Of a stretch of DNA of 39,095 bases, positions 16,869-25,607 are shown in pieces. The notes under the pieces were generated by a model. That model made no database searches. It was not told where the DNA came from and was given only the letters and a program-made list of their open reading frames with translations. The translations under genes and the position numbers were made by a program. How positions within the stretch are numbered: position 1 is the first letter of the stretch; each line of letters opens with the position of its first letter. The stretch is from an uncultured Lachnospiraceae bacterium. Its GTDB lineage: Bacteria; Bacillota; Clostridia; Lachnospirales; Lachnospiraceae. The DNA is taken from assembly GCA_947629585.1 (NCBI GenBank), contig CANREH010000017.1, forward strand, positions 1-39,095, given 5' to 3'.

Positions 16869-18419
16869 TTAAAAATTATTGACAACCTCTATCCTGCACT
16901 GATGGCATTTTTTCTTCCCGCTGTAATTAATCCCCACCAGCAATACTTCCTGACAGCTTTTCAATTCCTGAATATAATTTCTTTCCTTAATCTGCTTCAA
17001 TGCCTGACTACAAGAACTATTGTATTTTAATTCCAGAATAATCCCGGGATCGCCCTTCTTCAACGGATAAAAAATAAAATCACAAAACCCTTTCCCTGCT
17101 CTTTTCTCTCGTTCTATCCTATAAAAATCCCTGGCATAAAGATAACAGAGAGTCACCACACAGGACAGGGAATTTTCATCACTGTATTTTAAAAAAGGAA
17201 TTTCCAGATCATGGACATATTCCAAAATACCGGCTACCCTCTTCTCGTCTTGATCCAGCGTAGCCTCCAGCATTTCTTTTGACCGATCCACGATCTTTTT
17301 GACTTCTCCGAAACTGTCACTGGATAATACTTCCTCAAATTTTTCCATCAGTTCTTTATTAGGTATCCGCAGAAATCCATCCCAATAGGCAAGGAAACCA
17401 AATACAACCATAGCTGACAGGATCTCTTCCCTTGTATTTAACTGCTCCAGCGGATTGCAGGCACGAAGCCTTATCCTGATGGTATCGCCTTCCACCATAC
17501 GAATAATATCGTCTCTTACTGCATCCACATTATATCTGATACAGATGGCAATCTCATCCATAGGGCCAGTCTCTGTCCAGTAATTCTTGCAAATGCCGTC
17601 GTCTAAAGCAGAACTGACAGAACGCGGATTAAACAAGCTTTCCCCGCTGTCAGTATAATATCCGTCATACCATTCTTTAATTTCTTCAAAAGAAACGGTG
17701 GAAAATTTCCTGCATAATTCCCTAACCTCCGTCTCCGTAAAGCCAAAAAAACGGCTGAATTTAGGATCATCTATAAAACTGTATTCCCGGAACATATTTA
17801 ATTCAGAACCACTGGAATATTTCGTTATCGGCAGCACTCCCGTCATATAAACCAATTCCACATAAGGCTGATCCTTTAAAAAATCTTTTAAAAAGAATAA
17901 ATAATCCTCTTTATTTTCCCTTGTCATAAATTTTCGATAAAAGATGGAATCCCACTCATCCAAAATAAAAACAAACGATTCCTTCGTCTGCTTTAACAAA
18001 TCTCCCAGCGACTTTCCCTGCCTTCTTTTTATACCATAACAATCTTCGATATCTTCATAAAAATTTTCTTTAATATAAGAAATATACATTTTATAAGATT
18101 CACAGTCGTCAGGAACTTTACTAAAATCAATAAAAACCACATTATGCTGATTAAGATGCCTTCCATATCCTTCCGTTTTTCCTATAGCAAGGTCCTGGAA
18201 TAATTCACCGCTGTCAGCTCCCTTAGAATAATAGGCTCCAAGCATATTGGCATTGGTGGTTTTCCCAAAACGTCTTGGCTTTGTAATACAAAAATAACGA
18301 TTACCGGATTCCATTTGAGCATTCATTACGTCAATCAACAAACTTTTATCCACAAAAGCAGGATTAAGCAAAGCCTTTTGAAACAGTATAAAAGGATTTT
18401 TAACATTTAAATAATTCAT
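16869..18419 (-). CDS. AAA-ATPase-like / PD-(D/E)XK nuclease family protein
   Basis: 516-residue protein of the AAA-ATPase-like plus DUF1703 type, common in multiple copies in gut Clostridia and Bacteroidetes. Near the N-terminus PRRFGKTTNANML is the degenerate P-loop typical of the family, and VFILDEWDSIF is Walker B. The C-terminal part (ARDFYRIEREKRAGKGFCDF, then GIILELKYN with the E-x-K) matches a PD-(D/E)XK fold. Function of the family is not established; defence or mobile-element roles have been proposed. GAGGA at 18426-18430 favours the ATG at 18419 over 18425. It is AT-rich compared with the ABC genes 10 bp downstream, suggesting separate acquisition. Confidence 0.88.
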   Translation of the reverse strand: MNYLNVKNPFILFQKALLNPAFVDKSLLIDVMNAQMESGNRYFCITKPRRFGKTTNANMLGAYYSKGADSGELFQDLAIGKTEGYGRHLNQHNVVFIDFSKVPDDCESYKMYISYIKENFYEDIEDCYGIKRRQGKSLGDLLKQTKESFVFILDEWDSIFYRKFMTRENKEDYLFFLKDFLKDQPYVELVYMTGVLPITKYSSGSELNMFREYSFIDDPKFSRFFGFTETEVRELCRKFSTVSFEEIKEWYDGYYTDSGESLFNPRSVSSALDDGICKNYWTETGPMDEIAICIRYNVDAVRDDIIRMVEGDTIRIRLRACNPLEQLNTREEILSAMVVFGFLAYWDGFLRIPNKELMEKFEEVLSSDSFGEVKKIVDRSKEMLEATLDQDEKRVAGILEYVHDLEIPFLKYSDENSLSCVVTLCYLYARDFYRIEREKRAGKGFCDFIFYPLKKGDPGIILELKYNSSCSQALKQIKERNYIQELKSCQEVLLVGINYSGKKKCHQCRIEVVNNF

Positions 18420-18520
18420 AAACATTCCTCTTTCTTTACCAGGCCAAGCTGTTTTCTCAGCTTTTCCCTTACCAATTCCACGAACACTTTTCCTGTTTCA
18501 GCCTGTGAAACACATAAAAA

Positions 18521-19681
18521 TTACAGATTACTCCTGACATATTCATACATCATCAGCGCCGCCGCGACAGCGATATTCAACGACGACTGCCCTTCCGCCA
18601 TCGGGATTTTTACATACTCAGTACACAGATCCAAAATTTCCTTTCTGATCCCGACGCTCTCATTCCCTGCCACGACAGCAATATTTTTATAGCGGTAATC
18701 CATTTCATAAAATCCGCCTGCTTCAAACCGCGCGCTTGTGCCTGCGATTTTAAACTGCTCTTTTTTCAGGATTTCAAATACCCGCCTGTCGTCCTCCGCC
18801 ATATAGACCGGGAGCTTTCCCACTGCTCCCCTCGCGCCCCTGACCGCGTTTTTGTTAAGGAAATGGGTGCTGTTGCTTAACAGAATCACCCCGTCAATCC
18901 CGGCGGCATCCGCCGTCCTTAAAATCATGCCAAGATTATCCGGGTTGGAAATGCCGTCCAGAATAAGGAAAAAATTGCTTTCTTCCGAAATCACCAAATC
19001 CTCTTCGCCGTGAATTTCTATTTTCACACTGCAAAGAATTTCCGGCACAGGATGCGTTGAGGTGACTGCCGCCATAATTCCCGGCGTGGTCTTAAAGCAT
19101 TGGACATTTTTCTGCCTGCACAAAGTCACGATTTCCTCAATTTCTTCCTGATTATTTTTATTTTCCGTGCAAATAACCGTTTCCACCCGCTGGTTATCCG
19201 ACAGCGCCCTCTTTACCAGCAATGCGCCTTCCACCATAAAAAGCCCTTTTTTGATCCTCCCGTTCAGGGAATTGCAGGCTTTTAAATCTTCTACCACCGG
19301 ATGTTTTTTCGAATGAATATCCCCGCAGGAAAAACCGTGGCTTCCTGCCGCTTTTTTCCCCCGCAGCGTGTTTTCCTTTTCCAAACGAGGATCAAAGACA
19401 AGGTACTCCGACAGCACCTGCCTGTATTTCTGATCAAAAGAAAAAGTAAACTCCCTGCCAGCTGGGAGCTTCCGCAGCAAATCCCTGACCGCACGTTCAT
19501 GGTCGCTGATAAGAAATGCCTGATCTCCATAAATACAGAGAACGCCCCTGATTTTATGCGTCCTGCTGACAAAAAACTCCGCGGGTTCCTCCTGAAAGCA
19601 ACACTTTCTAAGTTCTTCTCCATCCTCAGTATTTTTTATATGGCTGCCTATATATTCCCTGATCTCTTGAGTATATTCCAA
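18521..19681 (-). CDS. SpoU/TrmH family RNA 2'-O-methyltransferase with unusual N-terminus
   Basis: The C-terminal half is a SPOUT methyltransferase that uses SAM to methylate ribose in rRNA or tRNA: an RNA-binding segment with GRIKKGLFMVEGALLVKRAL (about 160-180), then NPDNLGMILRTADAAG, VAGNESVGI and a final MAEGQSSLNIAVAAALMMYE knot. 386 residues, longer than the usual 250-270, because the first 140 or so form an extra domain I do not recognise. The start is a TTG with AGAAGG upstream. An ATG 30 nt further up (19712) with a good AGGAG is out of frame by one base across a run of seven T; with eight T the frame would continue from it. That could be a real slip site or a sequence error. Confidence 0.85.
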   Translation of the reverse strand: MEYTQEIREYIGSHIKNTEDGEELRKCCFQEEPAEFFVSRTHKIRGVLCIYGDQAFLISDHERAVRDLLRKLPAGREFTFSFDQKYRQVLSEYLVFDPRLEKENTLRGKKAAGSHGFSCGDIHSKKHPVVEDLKACNSLNGRIKKGLFMVEGALLVKRALSDNQRVETVICTENKNNQEEIEEIVTLCRQKNVQCFKTTPGIMAAVTSTHPVPEILCSVKIEIHGEEDLVISEESNFFLILDGISNPDNLGMILRTADAAGIDGVILLSNSTHFLNKNAVRGARGAVGKLPVYMAEDDRRVFEILKKEQFKIAGTSARFEAGGFYEMDYRYKNIAVVAGNESVGIRKEILDLCTEYVKIPMAEGQSSLNIAVAAALMMYEYVRSNL

Positions 19682-19861
19682 AAAAACGCCTTCTTTCTAT
19701 ATCCATAATTATCCATAATTTAATACTCTCCTGCGAGTCTTTATACAAGATTCGGTTCATGCGCTGCAACAAGTTTTCATTCCGAATCCCTGCGCTTCTT
19801 TCACGATTTTCCGTTCTTTTTCCAATTATCAGCTTTCTATATAGAAAATATTATAGAAAAT

Positions 19862-20401
19862 TCACCTCAGCCTGCTGCTCTGGTACTTTTTCATCATTTT
19901 AAGGCAGGAAACAATCGACTGGAAACGTTCTTCATCCGTGCCGTCCTCGGCGACGATATCCAACGATACCGCGATATTTGTCAGCATAACATCCGTCAGC
20001 TTTCCCTTCATGGACAGAAGGTAATCCAGCTTTTCCTGATAGGAATCGGTATCATAAAATTTCTCCAAAAGCTCATAAATCTCCTTATCCCCATCCGGGA
20101 ACGCTTCTTCTCCGGCGGCCAGCTCTTCCGCGCCGCCCTCTGCCGCCTGTTCCATTGACGAATTTTTATTTCCATCCTTCCTTATATCCACCTTTTCAAA
20201 CCGCCTGACACCGTTTTCCACAGTCCCGGCAAACATAGAAAGCGGACGGGCAAATACCCGGAAATCACCGTAAAGAGCCTGGTAAATTACCAGCTCCTCC
20301 CCCGTCTCCGTGTGCGCTGCCGTCGTCAGGACCTGGTACAGATTCCCCTTAAAATGACGGTAAAATTCCCCTGCCTTCGGTGCAGCAATACGATTTTCCA
20401 T
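19862..20401 (-). CDS. DUF1653 domain protein
   Basis: 179-residue protein with an N-terminal DUF1653 domain (about residues 8-65: GEFYRHFKGNLYQVLTTAAH, then GEELVIYQALYGDFRVFARP). DUF1653 is a small beta-rich domain of unknown function. The middle is Glu/Ala-rich and probably disordered; the C-terminal 70 residues are helical (YELLEKFYDTDSYQEKLDYL). The ATG at 20401 follows AAAGG by about 7 nt; a longer frame upstream has no such site. It lies 180 bp upstream of the SpoU gene, leftward, and is not obviously co-transcribed. Confidence 0.8.
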   Translation of the reverse strand: MENRIAAPKAGEFYRHFKGNLYQVLTTAAHTETGEELVIYQALYGDFRVFARPLSMFAGTVENGVRRFEKVDIRKDGNKNSSMEQAAEGGAEELAAGEEAFPDGDKEIYELLEKFYDTDSYQEKLDYLLSMKGKLTDVMLTNIAVSLDIVAEDGTDEERFQSIVSCLKMMKKYQSSRLR

Positions 20402-20558
20402 TTTTCTCACCTTTCCCCTCTGCAGGCATTTTCCTATCAGCCTGCTGTCTTTAACTACTATATCGTATCTATTGTCAAATTGCAAGCATTCCTGATATCC
20501 ATTTTACAGTCAATGTAACGTCAGCCGCACCACTTACCGTCCTGCAATTTGTGTTTTT

Positions 20559-20595
20559 CCACAATATTTTTTCTTTTCCGTAAAAAATATTGTGG
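20559..20595. repeat. 14-bp perfect hairpin upstream of acyltransferase gene
   Basis: CCACAATATTTTTT (20559-20572) and its exact reverse complement (20582-20595) with a 9-nt loop, followed on the plus strand by ATTTTTCCTC. It lies in the 290-bp gap between the divergent DUF1653 and acyltransferase genes. It resembles a terminator but no plus-strand gene precedes it, so it may be an attenuator or insulator. Confidence 0.55.
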
Positions 20596-20690
20596 ATTTT
20601 TCCTCTTTTCTTTTCCTCTGCTTTCCTTCATAATAAGCAAGGTTTGCTTTTATTGTTGACTGATTTATACTGTGAAAGGAAGTGCCCGGA

Positions 20691-21740
20691 TTGAAAAACT
20701 CCAGAATTTACATGATCGACTACCTGAAAGTCCTGTGCTGCCTTCTGGTTATCATTAACCATTACCCCTGGACAAGTGAACAGAAGCTCCATCCCCTGTT
20801 TGTTTTTATTGTACGGATGGCTGTCCCTGTTTTTATGATTTTAAGCGGTTATACCTTTTCTCTATCTGCGGAACGCAGGCACCAGAGCATACGGCAGCAG
20901 TACTCCCTCCGGAGCCTCTGGCCAAAGTTTACCCGTTTCACGGTACCGGTTATCATTGCTTTTGGCATCTATCTTTTGTTTAGCCGCCTGGCAGGAAATG
21001 ACCTTTCTTTTTCCCACGTTACGGAAACTTTTCTTCTGGGAGATTACGGCCCGGGAAGCTATTACTATGGGATGATGCTGCAGCTCCTTGTCTTTTTCCC
21101 TCTGCTCTATGCCCTTTTAAAAAAGACCGGGGAAGCGGGGCTCTGCATGGTCTTCGTCCTCCACCTGTTTTTCGAAATCGGGACAGTAGTTTATGACATC
21201 CCTTATGAATATTACCGGATTTCCCTCTACCGTTACTTTATGTACATTGCCTTTGGGATTTACCTGTTTATCAACCGCAGAAAAAAGCTCCATGTCCTGC
21301 CGCTGTTATTGTCCTTCCTGGCAGGAAGCTTTTACCTGATCTCTTTTAATTACGAAGACGTTGACTGGCCGATTTTTAAATTCTGGTCCTGGTCGGCGCT
21401 TCCGGTAGCTTTTTTTATTTTCCCATTTGTCTACCTGATACTTCATTATTTCGGGCAAATGGAAATTTCAGGAAAGCCGGGCAGCCTCCTTTCCTTCACC
21501 GGAAAGGCATCCTACCATATTTTTCTGGTACAGATGCTTTATTACCAATTGGAATTTGACACGATTGCAAACAACGCGCTGCCGACAGCGGCTGCGCTTC
21601 TCTGCCATATCGCAGTCTGCGTAAGCCTCGGCATAGGCTATTATATTTTAGAAAACCACCTTACTTCATCGTTAAGCAGCTTATACCATTTTATGATGCG
21701 CTGCTTAACCCTCAGCAGAAGAAAAAGGGAGCTGCTGTAA
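20691..21740 (+). CDS. Acyltransferase 3 family membrane protein
   Basis: Integral membrane acyltransferase of about 349 residues with about ten helices, the family that O-acetylates cell-surface glycans or antibiotics (OatA/NodX-like). The N-terminal YLKVLCCLLVIINHYPW segment carries the expected early His on the membrane edge, and VPVFMILSGYTFS is the usual second helix. The start is taken as TTG at 20691 because AAAGGA (20675-20680) is 10 nt upstream; a GTG at 20682 would be only 1 nt from it. Its 3' end is inside a bidirectional terminator. It has no associated glycan genes here, so the substrate is open. Confidence 0.85.
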   Translation: MKNSRIYMIDYLKVLCCLLVIINHYPWTSEQKLHPLFVFIVRMAVPVFMILSGYTFSLSAERRHQSIRQQYSLRSLWPKFTRFTVPVIIAFGIYLLFSRLAGNDLSFSHVTETFLLGDYGPGSYYYGMMLQLLVFFPLLYALLKKTGEAGLCMVFVLHLFFEIGTVVYDIPYEYYRISLYRYFMYIAFGIYLFINRRKKLHVLPLLLSFLAGSFYLISFNYEDVDWPIFKFWSWSALPVAFFIFPFVYLILHYFGQMEISGKPGSLLSFTGKASYHIFLVQMLYYQLEFDTIANNALPTAAALLCHIAVCVSLGIGYYILENHLTSSLSSLYHFMMRCLTLSRRKRELL

Positions 21741-21758
21741 ACAGTTCCCTTTTTCTTC
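21718..21758. terminator. Bidirectional terminator between acyltransferase and Fic genes
   Basis: A 17-bp stem (GAAGAAAAAGGGAGCTG with CAGTTCCCTTTTTCTTC, one G-U) and 7-nt loop. The left arm is A-rich and the right arm T-rich, so it can stop transcription both ways between the convergent genes. It overlaps the last codons of the acyltransferase. Confidence 0.8.
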
Positions 21759-21760
21759 CT

Positions 21761-22819
21761 TTACTCCAAATCCCCGCACTTTATATACCGCGCTGCCCGT
21801 AATGTGCCAATCCGTTTAATGACACCGTTTCTGACCATTGCGCCCAGCACGGCCTCTACTGTCGTCGGACTGACATCCGGGAGTATTTTGCATATCTCCG
21901 CTTTGGAAAGAGGCGTCAGGCTGTTTAATACCGTCGCCTCAATCCGAGCCTTTTTCGTAATCCGTTTTCCATTCACCACTGCAAATCGTTTATCCAGCTC
22001 CTTATAGCACATATACAGAGTGGAAAGAAAATTTTCTATAAATGGGAAATAACTGTTTTCTCCCTCGTTCCAGCCTGCAGAGGATTGCCGCAGGGCTTCA
22101 TAGTAGTAAGCTTTATAGTTGCTAATCTGTTCTTCAAAAGACACATATTTTCCCGCATCATAGCCATTTTTATAAAGGAGCAGCAGTGAAAGCAGACGGG
22201 ACATCCTGCCGTTGCCATCCCGGAACGGATGAATGCAGAGGAAATCCAGAATAACGCATGGGATCAGCAAAAGCTGATTGATATTTGCATCGTCCCTTGC
22301 CGCAAGATAGGCAAGCTCTAACTGTTCCATAGCTCCCGGCGTATCTTCGGCGGAAGTCGGGCGGAACCTCACACGACGGTTTCCGTCCACATCCACTTCT
22401 AAAATCACATTGTCATCCGTCTTGTACTGCCCGCCGTATTCATAGCCCGTAATCGACATCATAATCTCATGCAGACGAAGAATATCCCGCTGACGAAAAT
22501 CAATATGGGCAAAGCCTAAATGAATCTCATTCAGCGCATCGCGGTATCCAGCAATCTCCGCTTCGTTGTGATTCAGCGGCGCGCTGTTCTGATTGACGAT
22601 GGCGGCAATACGCTCATCACTGGTAACGATCCCTTCTATCGCATTGGAGCTCTTAATAGACTGCACTTTGGCGACAGCCTCTAATTTCGTAAAAATCTGC
22701 GCATATTCCTCTTTTCGGACACCTGCCATAGTCTTCAAAGCCGAAATATTCGCAGTCAGGTTTACAAGACTTGCGGGCAGCAGCCCATTATTCAAAAAAG
22801 AATAATCAAACGTTCTCAT
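21761..22819 (-). CDS. Fic family AMP-transferase-like protein with C-terminal winged helix
   Basis: 352 residues. The Fic core motif HPFRDGNGRMSR (197-208) is complete, so nucleotide transfer (usually AMPylation) is possible. The inhibitory motif is also present in the N-terminal helix (SSNAIEG, Ser58...Glu62-Gly63), making this a class II, self-inhibited Fic protein. The last 65 or so residues form a winged helix-turn-helix (LTPLSKAEICKILPDVSPTT, then a wing-like GVIKRIGTLRAARY). GGAGG lies 8 nt before the ATG. The promoter overlaps a pair of inverted repeats that look like operators, so autoregulation through the winged helix is plausible. Target protein unknown. Confidence 0.93.
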   Translation of the reverse strand: MRTFDYSFLNNGLLPASLVNLTANISALKTMAGVRKEEYAQIFTKLEAVAKVQSIKSSNAIEGIVTSDERIAAIVNQNSAPLNHNEAEIAGYRDALNEIHLGFAHIDFRQRDILRLHEIMMSITGYEYGGQYKTDDNVILEVDVDGNRRVRFRPTSAEDTPGAMEQLELAYLAARDDANINQLLLIPCVILDFLCIHPFRDGNGRMSRLLSLLLLYKNGYDAGKYVSFEEQISNYKAYYYEALRQSSAGWNEGENSYFPFIENFLSTLYMCYKELDKRFAVVNGKRITKKARIEATVLNSLTPLSKAEICKILPDVSPTTVEAVLGAMVRNGVIKRIGTLRAARYIKCGDLE

Positions 22820-22833
22820 ATCTTGTCCTCCGC

Positions 22834-22918
22834 TTCTGCATATTATTATAACCGTTTATATGCAGAAAATCAAGCGGATATCCACTTTTTCTGCATATAT
22901 TTTATAACAATATATGCA
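22834..22918. promoter_or_regulatory. Two operator-like inverted repeats at the Fic promoter
   Basis: Site 1: TTCTGCATAT (22834-22843) and ATATGCAGAA (22858-22867), 14 bp apart. Site 2: TGCATATAT (22892-22900) and ATATATGCA (22910-22918), 9 bp apart. Four copies of the TGCATAT half-site occur in 85 bp. Site 1 covers the -10 and the spacer of the Fic promoter. Site 2 could also fold as a weak terminator for the upstream EAL gene. Confidence 0.7.
22845..22873 (-). promoter_or_regulatory. Sigma-A promoter of the Fic gene
   Basis: TTGATT (22868-22873), 17-nt spacer, TATAAT (22845-22850) on the minus strand, embedded in inverted repeat 1. Confidence 0.8.
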
Positions 22919-22939
22919 AAAGCAGGATCATAGTTTTTA

Positions 22940-25486
22940 TTACTGGCTGATACTGTTATTATTGTATTTTTTTAAAATAGAATCCACCTCGGAAAATGGA
23001 ATCGGCGGCGAGAAATAGTATCCCTGGGAATAACGGATTCCCTTTTCGGAAACATATTCCTGGAGGCTTTCCGACTTTACAAACTCGGCTACGAGATCAA
23101 TCCCAATCGTGTCCGACATATAGACAATAATATCCACTAACTTCCGGCAGATATCATTTTCCTGGACATAGCGCACAATCTGCCCGTCAATCTTGATAAA
23201 ATCCGGCTGCAGCTTCGCCACTTCCACCAGGTTGGAATACCCCGAGCCAAAATCATCGATGGCTATTTTAACGCCGTATTCCCTTACATTCTGGACAAAT
23301 TCCTCCAGGATTTCCGGGTTGCGGAACTCTTCTGACTCCAAAATTTCAAAAATAAAATGATCCGGGGTCTTTAACTGCGACAACTGCCGGAAAATCATGC
23401 TGGTAAAGTCGTCTGAATTAATGTCATAAGCGGAAAGGTTGATGGAAACCATCTCCTCCCTCCCGTCAAACAGCTCAAAGACTTTTCTGACCATAATGCT
23501 CGACAACTGATAGTAGAGCTTGTATTCTTTTGCAATCCCCATAAACTGATACGGAACTAAAATGCCGCCGTTTTTATCAGGAATCCTCATCAATGCCTCA
23601 AACTTATTGAGCCTTTTATTTTTATTATCATAAATCGGCTGGAAAAACGGAATGACATCTTCATGTTTAATCGCGTCATTCAATGCCACGACAATATCCA
23701 GGACCTGCCCGATATGAACCTCCTTCTCCTGATCGCTTTTGTAGATCATGAACCGTTTTACGCTTCTTTTGTTATCCAACAGCGTCAGCTTCGCCTTATC
23801 CAGCAGGTTGCTCTGCTCTAATACAATCACAAACTGGTTGATACACGCCACTTTATCATCCGCAACATTCGAAGAGCCATACTGGACATACATTTCCTGG
23901 ATGACCTTTAAAAACATGCTGCTGTTATATTCATATTTGGCAACGGCAAGGAACGTAAACTCATCAATGCGGTAAAAGAAAATATGCTCCGATTCCCCAA
24001 TCCGCTTTACATAGTCCACCATCCGCTGGATATTGCACCTGGCGGCCTCTTCAAACTTATTCACCCGCAGGTGGTTCAAAAGAATCTGCCCGTTTTCCAT
24101 AGAAATCATGCAGAGCTTGTCATAGATATCATTTTTATTGTCATAAAGATATTTCGTATAATTATCCAGCCCCGTCACGGGATCGACAAACAGCCTCTTA
24201 TTCACCTCCTGCTCTTGGCGGAGCACTTCTTTCATCAGGTAACGGTTCTTCCGCATAATATTTTCACTCTGCTTACGCAGGACATAGTTAAGGACATCTT
24301 TTTTATCGTCCCCCTGCAGCTTGTGCAGGTTTTCAAACGGGCTTCTGTCGATCGGGATATAATTTTCCTGCTCCGCATAGCCTAAAAAGCTCAGGCTTTC
24401 GTTTAAATATTCATTCTTCCCGTCCTTCCAGGCAATTTCCCCATTACAGTAAATGCCGCAGATCTTGGTATTGGAAAACGGGGTCAGCTCCCACTTGGCG
24501 CAGTCCTCCATATAAAGCTTGCGGAATATGCAGGAGTAGCAGACAATTTCCTCAATCGGCTGATGCTCAATCTCCCTGCAGATCTCCTGGCACTCCATTG
24601 CCGCTCCCATCGGGCTTAAATACCCGACCCTGATAACCTGCCCTGGAAGGACAGCCCCGTAATAAAACCGGAGCCTCCCGGTTTCCTTTTCGCAAAACGC
24701 AATCAGGCTCGCGCCGTGGTGCTCCTCGATCATAAACGGAAAATGGAACAAGACATCCGTCAGGGCGTCGCTTAACTCTTCCCCTTCCGTCTGCTTAATC
24801 CCGAACATTTCCCGGCACCATTCCACGGCAGGGACTCTGTCAATCTCATCGATATATTCACCGTCCACCTTATTAATCTGATAATACTGCCCGATCGCCT
24901 CATGCCCGATAATGGCATTGGAATACACATAAAGCTCTTCACTGATAATCGATGCCGTAAGAAGGCTGTTCGGATAATATCCTTCTTCGTCAAAAACAAA
25001 CGGTGCCAAGCCCGGCCTGACTTCACTGACATTTCCCCCAACGGCGCGGACATCCTCCGTATGGTAGTTAAAATACAGTAAAAACTCATGGATATAGGCG
25101 TAATTATCCGAAAAGTGCATAAAGATAATCTTCGACTTTAACGCATTGACATCCTCCGACACCTGCAGGGAAAGCTCCTTCGGCGTAATCCCCTCAATAG
25201 AATAGTGCTTCGTCGCAACCTTTGCATGTGCAAACTCCGTCCAGGCAATCACACACTCCCCTTCACAAATCTCCCCATTATAAATCAGACATCCGGCAGA
25301 AGCGCCGATGATCTTCCCATTCGGAAACAGCATTTTTACTTCCCTGGCAATGCCAACCGCTTCCTCCTGTGTATGGACGGCTGTGTAAACCCTGATTAAA
25401 TACTCCTTATTCGTCAGCATACGGTTCTCGTGGACAAACTTCTTCAAATCGTCAAATCCACGATAAATAGTGCTGTATGTTTTCAC
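22940..25486 (-). CDS. FIST - degenerate GGDEF - EAL sensory phosphodiesterase
   Basis: 848-residue cytoplasmic signalling protein. The N-terminal 370 residues match the paired FIST_N/FIST_C sensory domains thought to bind small molecules (IIGASAGCLIYNGEICEG, VRAVGGNVSE, later CYSCIFRKLY). Around 430-460 is a coiled coil, then a GGDEF-like domain whose active loop reads RIDEF, so cyclase activity is unlikely. The C-terminal EAL domain keeps the set for c-di-GMP hydrolysis: FEALMRI, INLSAY, EILES, IDDFGSGYSN, IKIDG, VAEFV and QGYYFSPP. The start is GTG at 25486, right behind a long purine-rich GGAGG site; the frame upstream runs through the terminator at 25552. Likely cleaves c-di-GMP in response to a ligand. 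Confidence 0.92.
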   Translation of the reverse strand: MKTYSTIYRGFDDLKKFVHENRMLTNKEYLIRVYTAVHTQEEAVGIAREVKMLFPNGKIIGASAGCLIYNGEICEGECVIAWTEFAHAKVATKHYSIEGITPKELSLQVSEDVNALKSKIIFMHFSDNYAYIHEFLLYFNYHTEDVRAVGGNVSEVRPGLAPFVFDEEGYYPNSLLTASIISEELYVYSNAIIGHEAIGQYYQINKVDGEYIDEIDRVPAVEWCREMFGIKQTEGEELSDALTDVLFHFPFMIEEHHGASLIAFCEKETGRLRFYYGAVLPGQVIRVGYLSPMGAAMECQEICREIEHQPIEEIVCYSCIFRKLYMEDCAKWELTPFSNTKICGIYCNGEIAWKDGKNEYLNESLSFLGYAEQENYIPIDRSPFENLHKLQGDDKKDVLNYVLRKQSENIMRKNRYLMKEVLRQEQEVNKRLFVDPVTGLDNYTKYLYDNKNDIYDKLCMISMENGQILLNHLRVNKFEEAARCNIQRMVDYVKRIGESEHIFFYRIDEFTFLAVAKYEYNSSMFLKVIQEMYVQYGSSNVADDKVACINQFVIVLEQSNLLDKAKLTLLDNKRSVKRFMIYKSDQEKEVHIGQVLDIVVALNDAIKHEDVIPFFQPIYDNKNKRLNKFEALMRIPDKNGGILVPYQFMGIAKEYKLYYQLSSIMVRKVFELFDGREEMVSINLSAYDINSDDFTSMIFRQLSQLKTPDHFIFEILESEEFRNPEILEEFVQNVREYGVKIAIDDFGSGYSNLVEVAKLQPDFIKIDGQIVRYVQENDICRKLVDIIVYMSDTIGIDLVAEFVKSESLQEYVSEKGIRYSQGYYFSPPIPFSEVDSILKKYNNNSISQ

Positions 25487-25551
25487 ACTCCCCCTCCTCC
25501 CTTCTGTACAAACCCCAATAAAAATGTAACACTTACTGCGTGTAAAACAAA

Positions 25552-25578
25552 AAAATGCGGCATACTCTGCCGCATTTT
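25552..25578. terminator. Terminator after citrate synthase
   Basis: AAAATGCGGCA (25552-25562) pairs with TGCCGCATTTT (25568-25578) over 11 bp with a 5-nt loop. On the minus strand the stem runs into seven Ts. It separates citrate synthase from the FIST-EAL gene. Confidence 0.85.
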
Positions 25579-25607
25579 CTACACTGAAATACATAGATTC
25601 TTCTTAA

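Noticed and set aside
19701-19722. Tandem 10-bp repeat (ATCCATAATT twice)
   Set aside because: Only two short AT-rich copies; no support for a functional repeat.
20643-20671. TTTGCT-17-TATACT as promoter of the acyltransferase gene
   Set aside because: The start site would fall at the ribosome-binding site, leaving no usable leader.
25487-25594. 36-codon N-terminal extension of the FIST-EAL protein
   Set aside because: It reads through the citrate synthase terminator; a strong ribosome site sits before the GTG at 25486.
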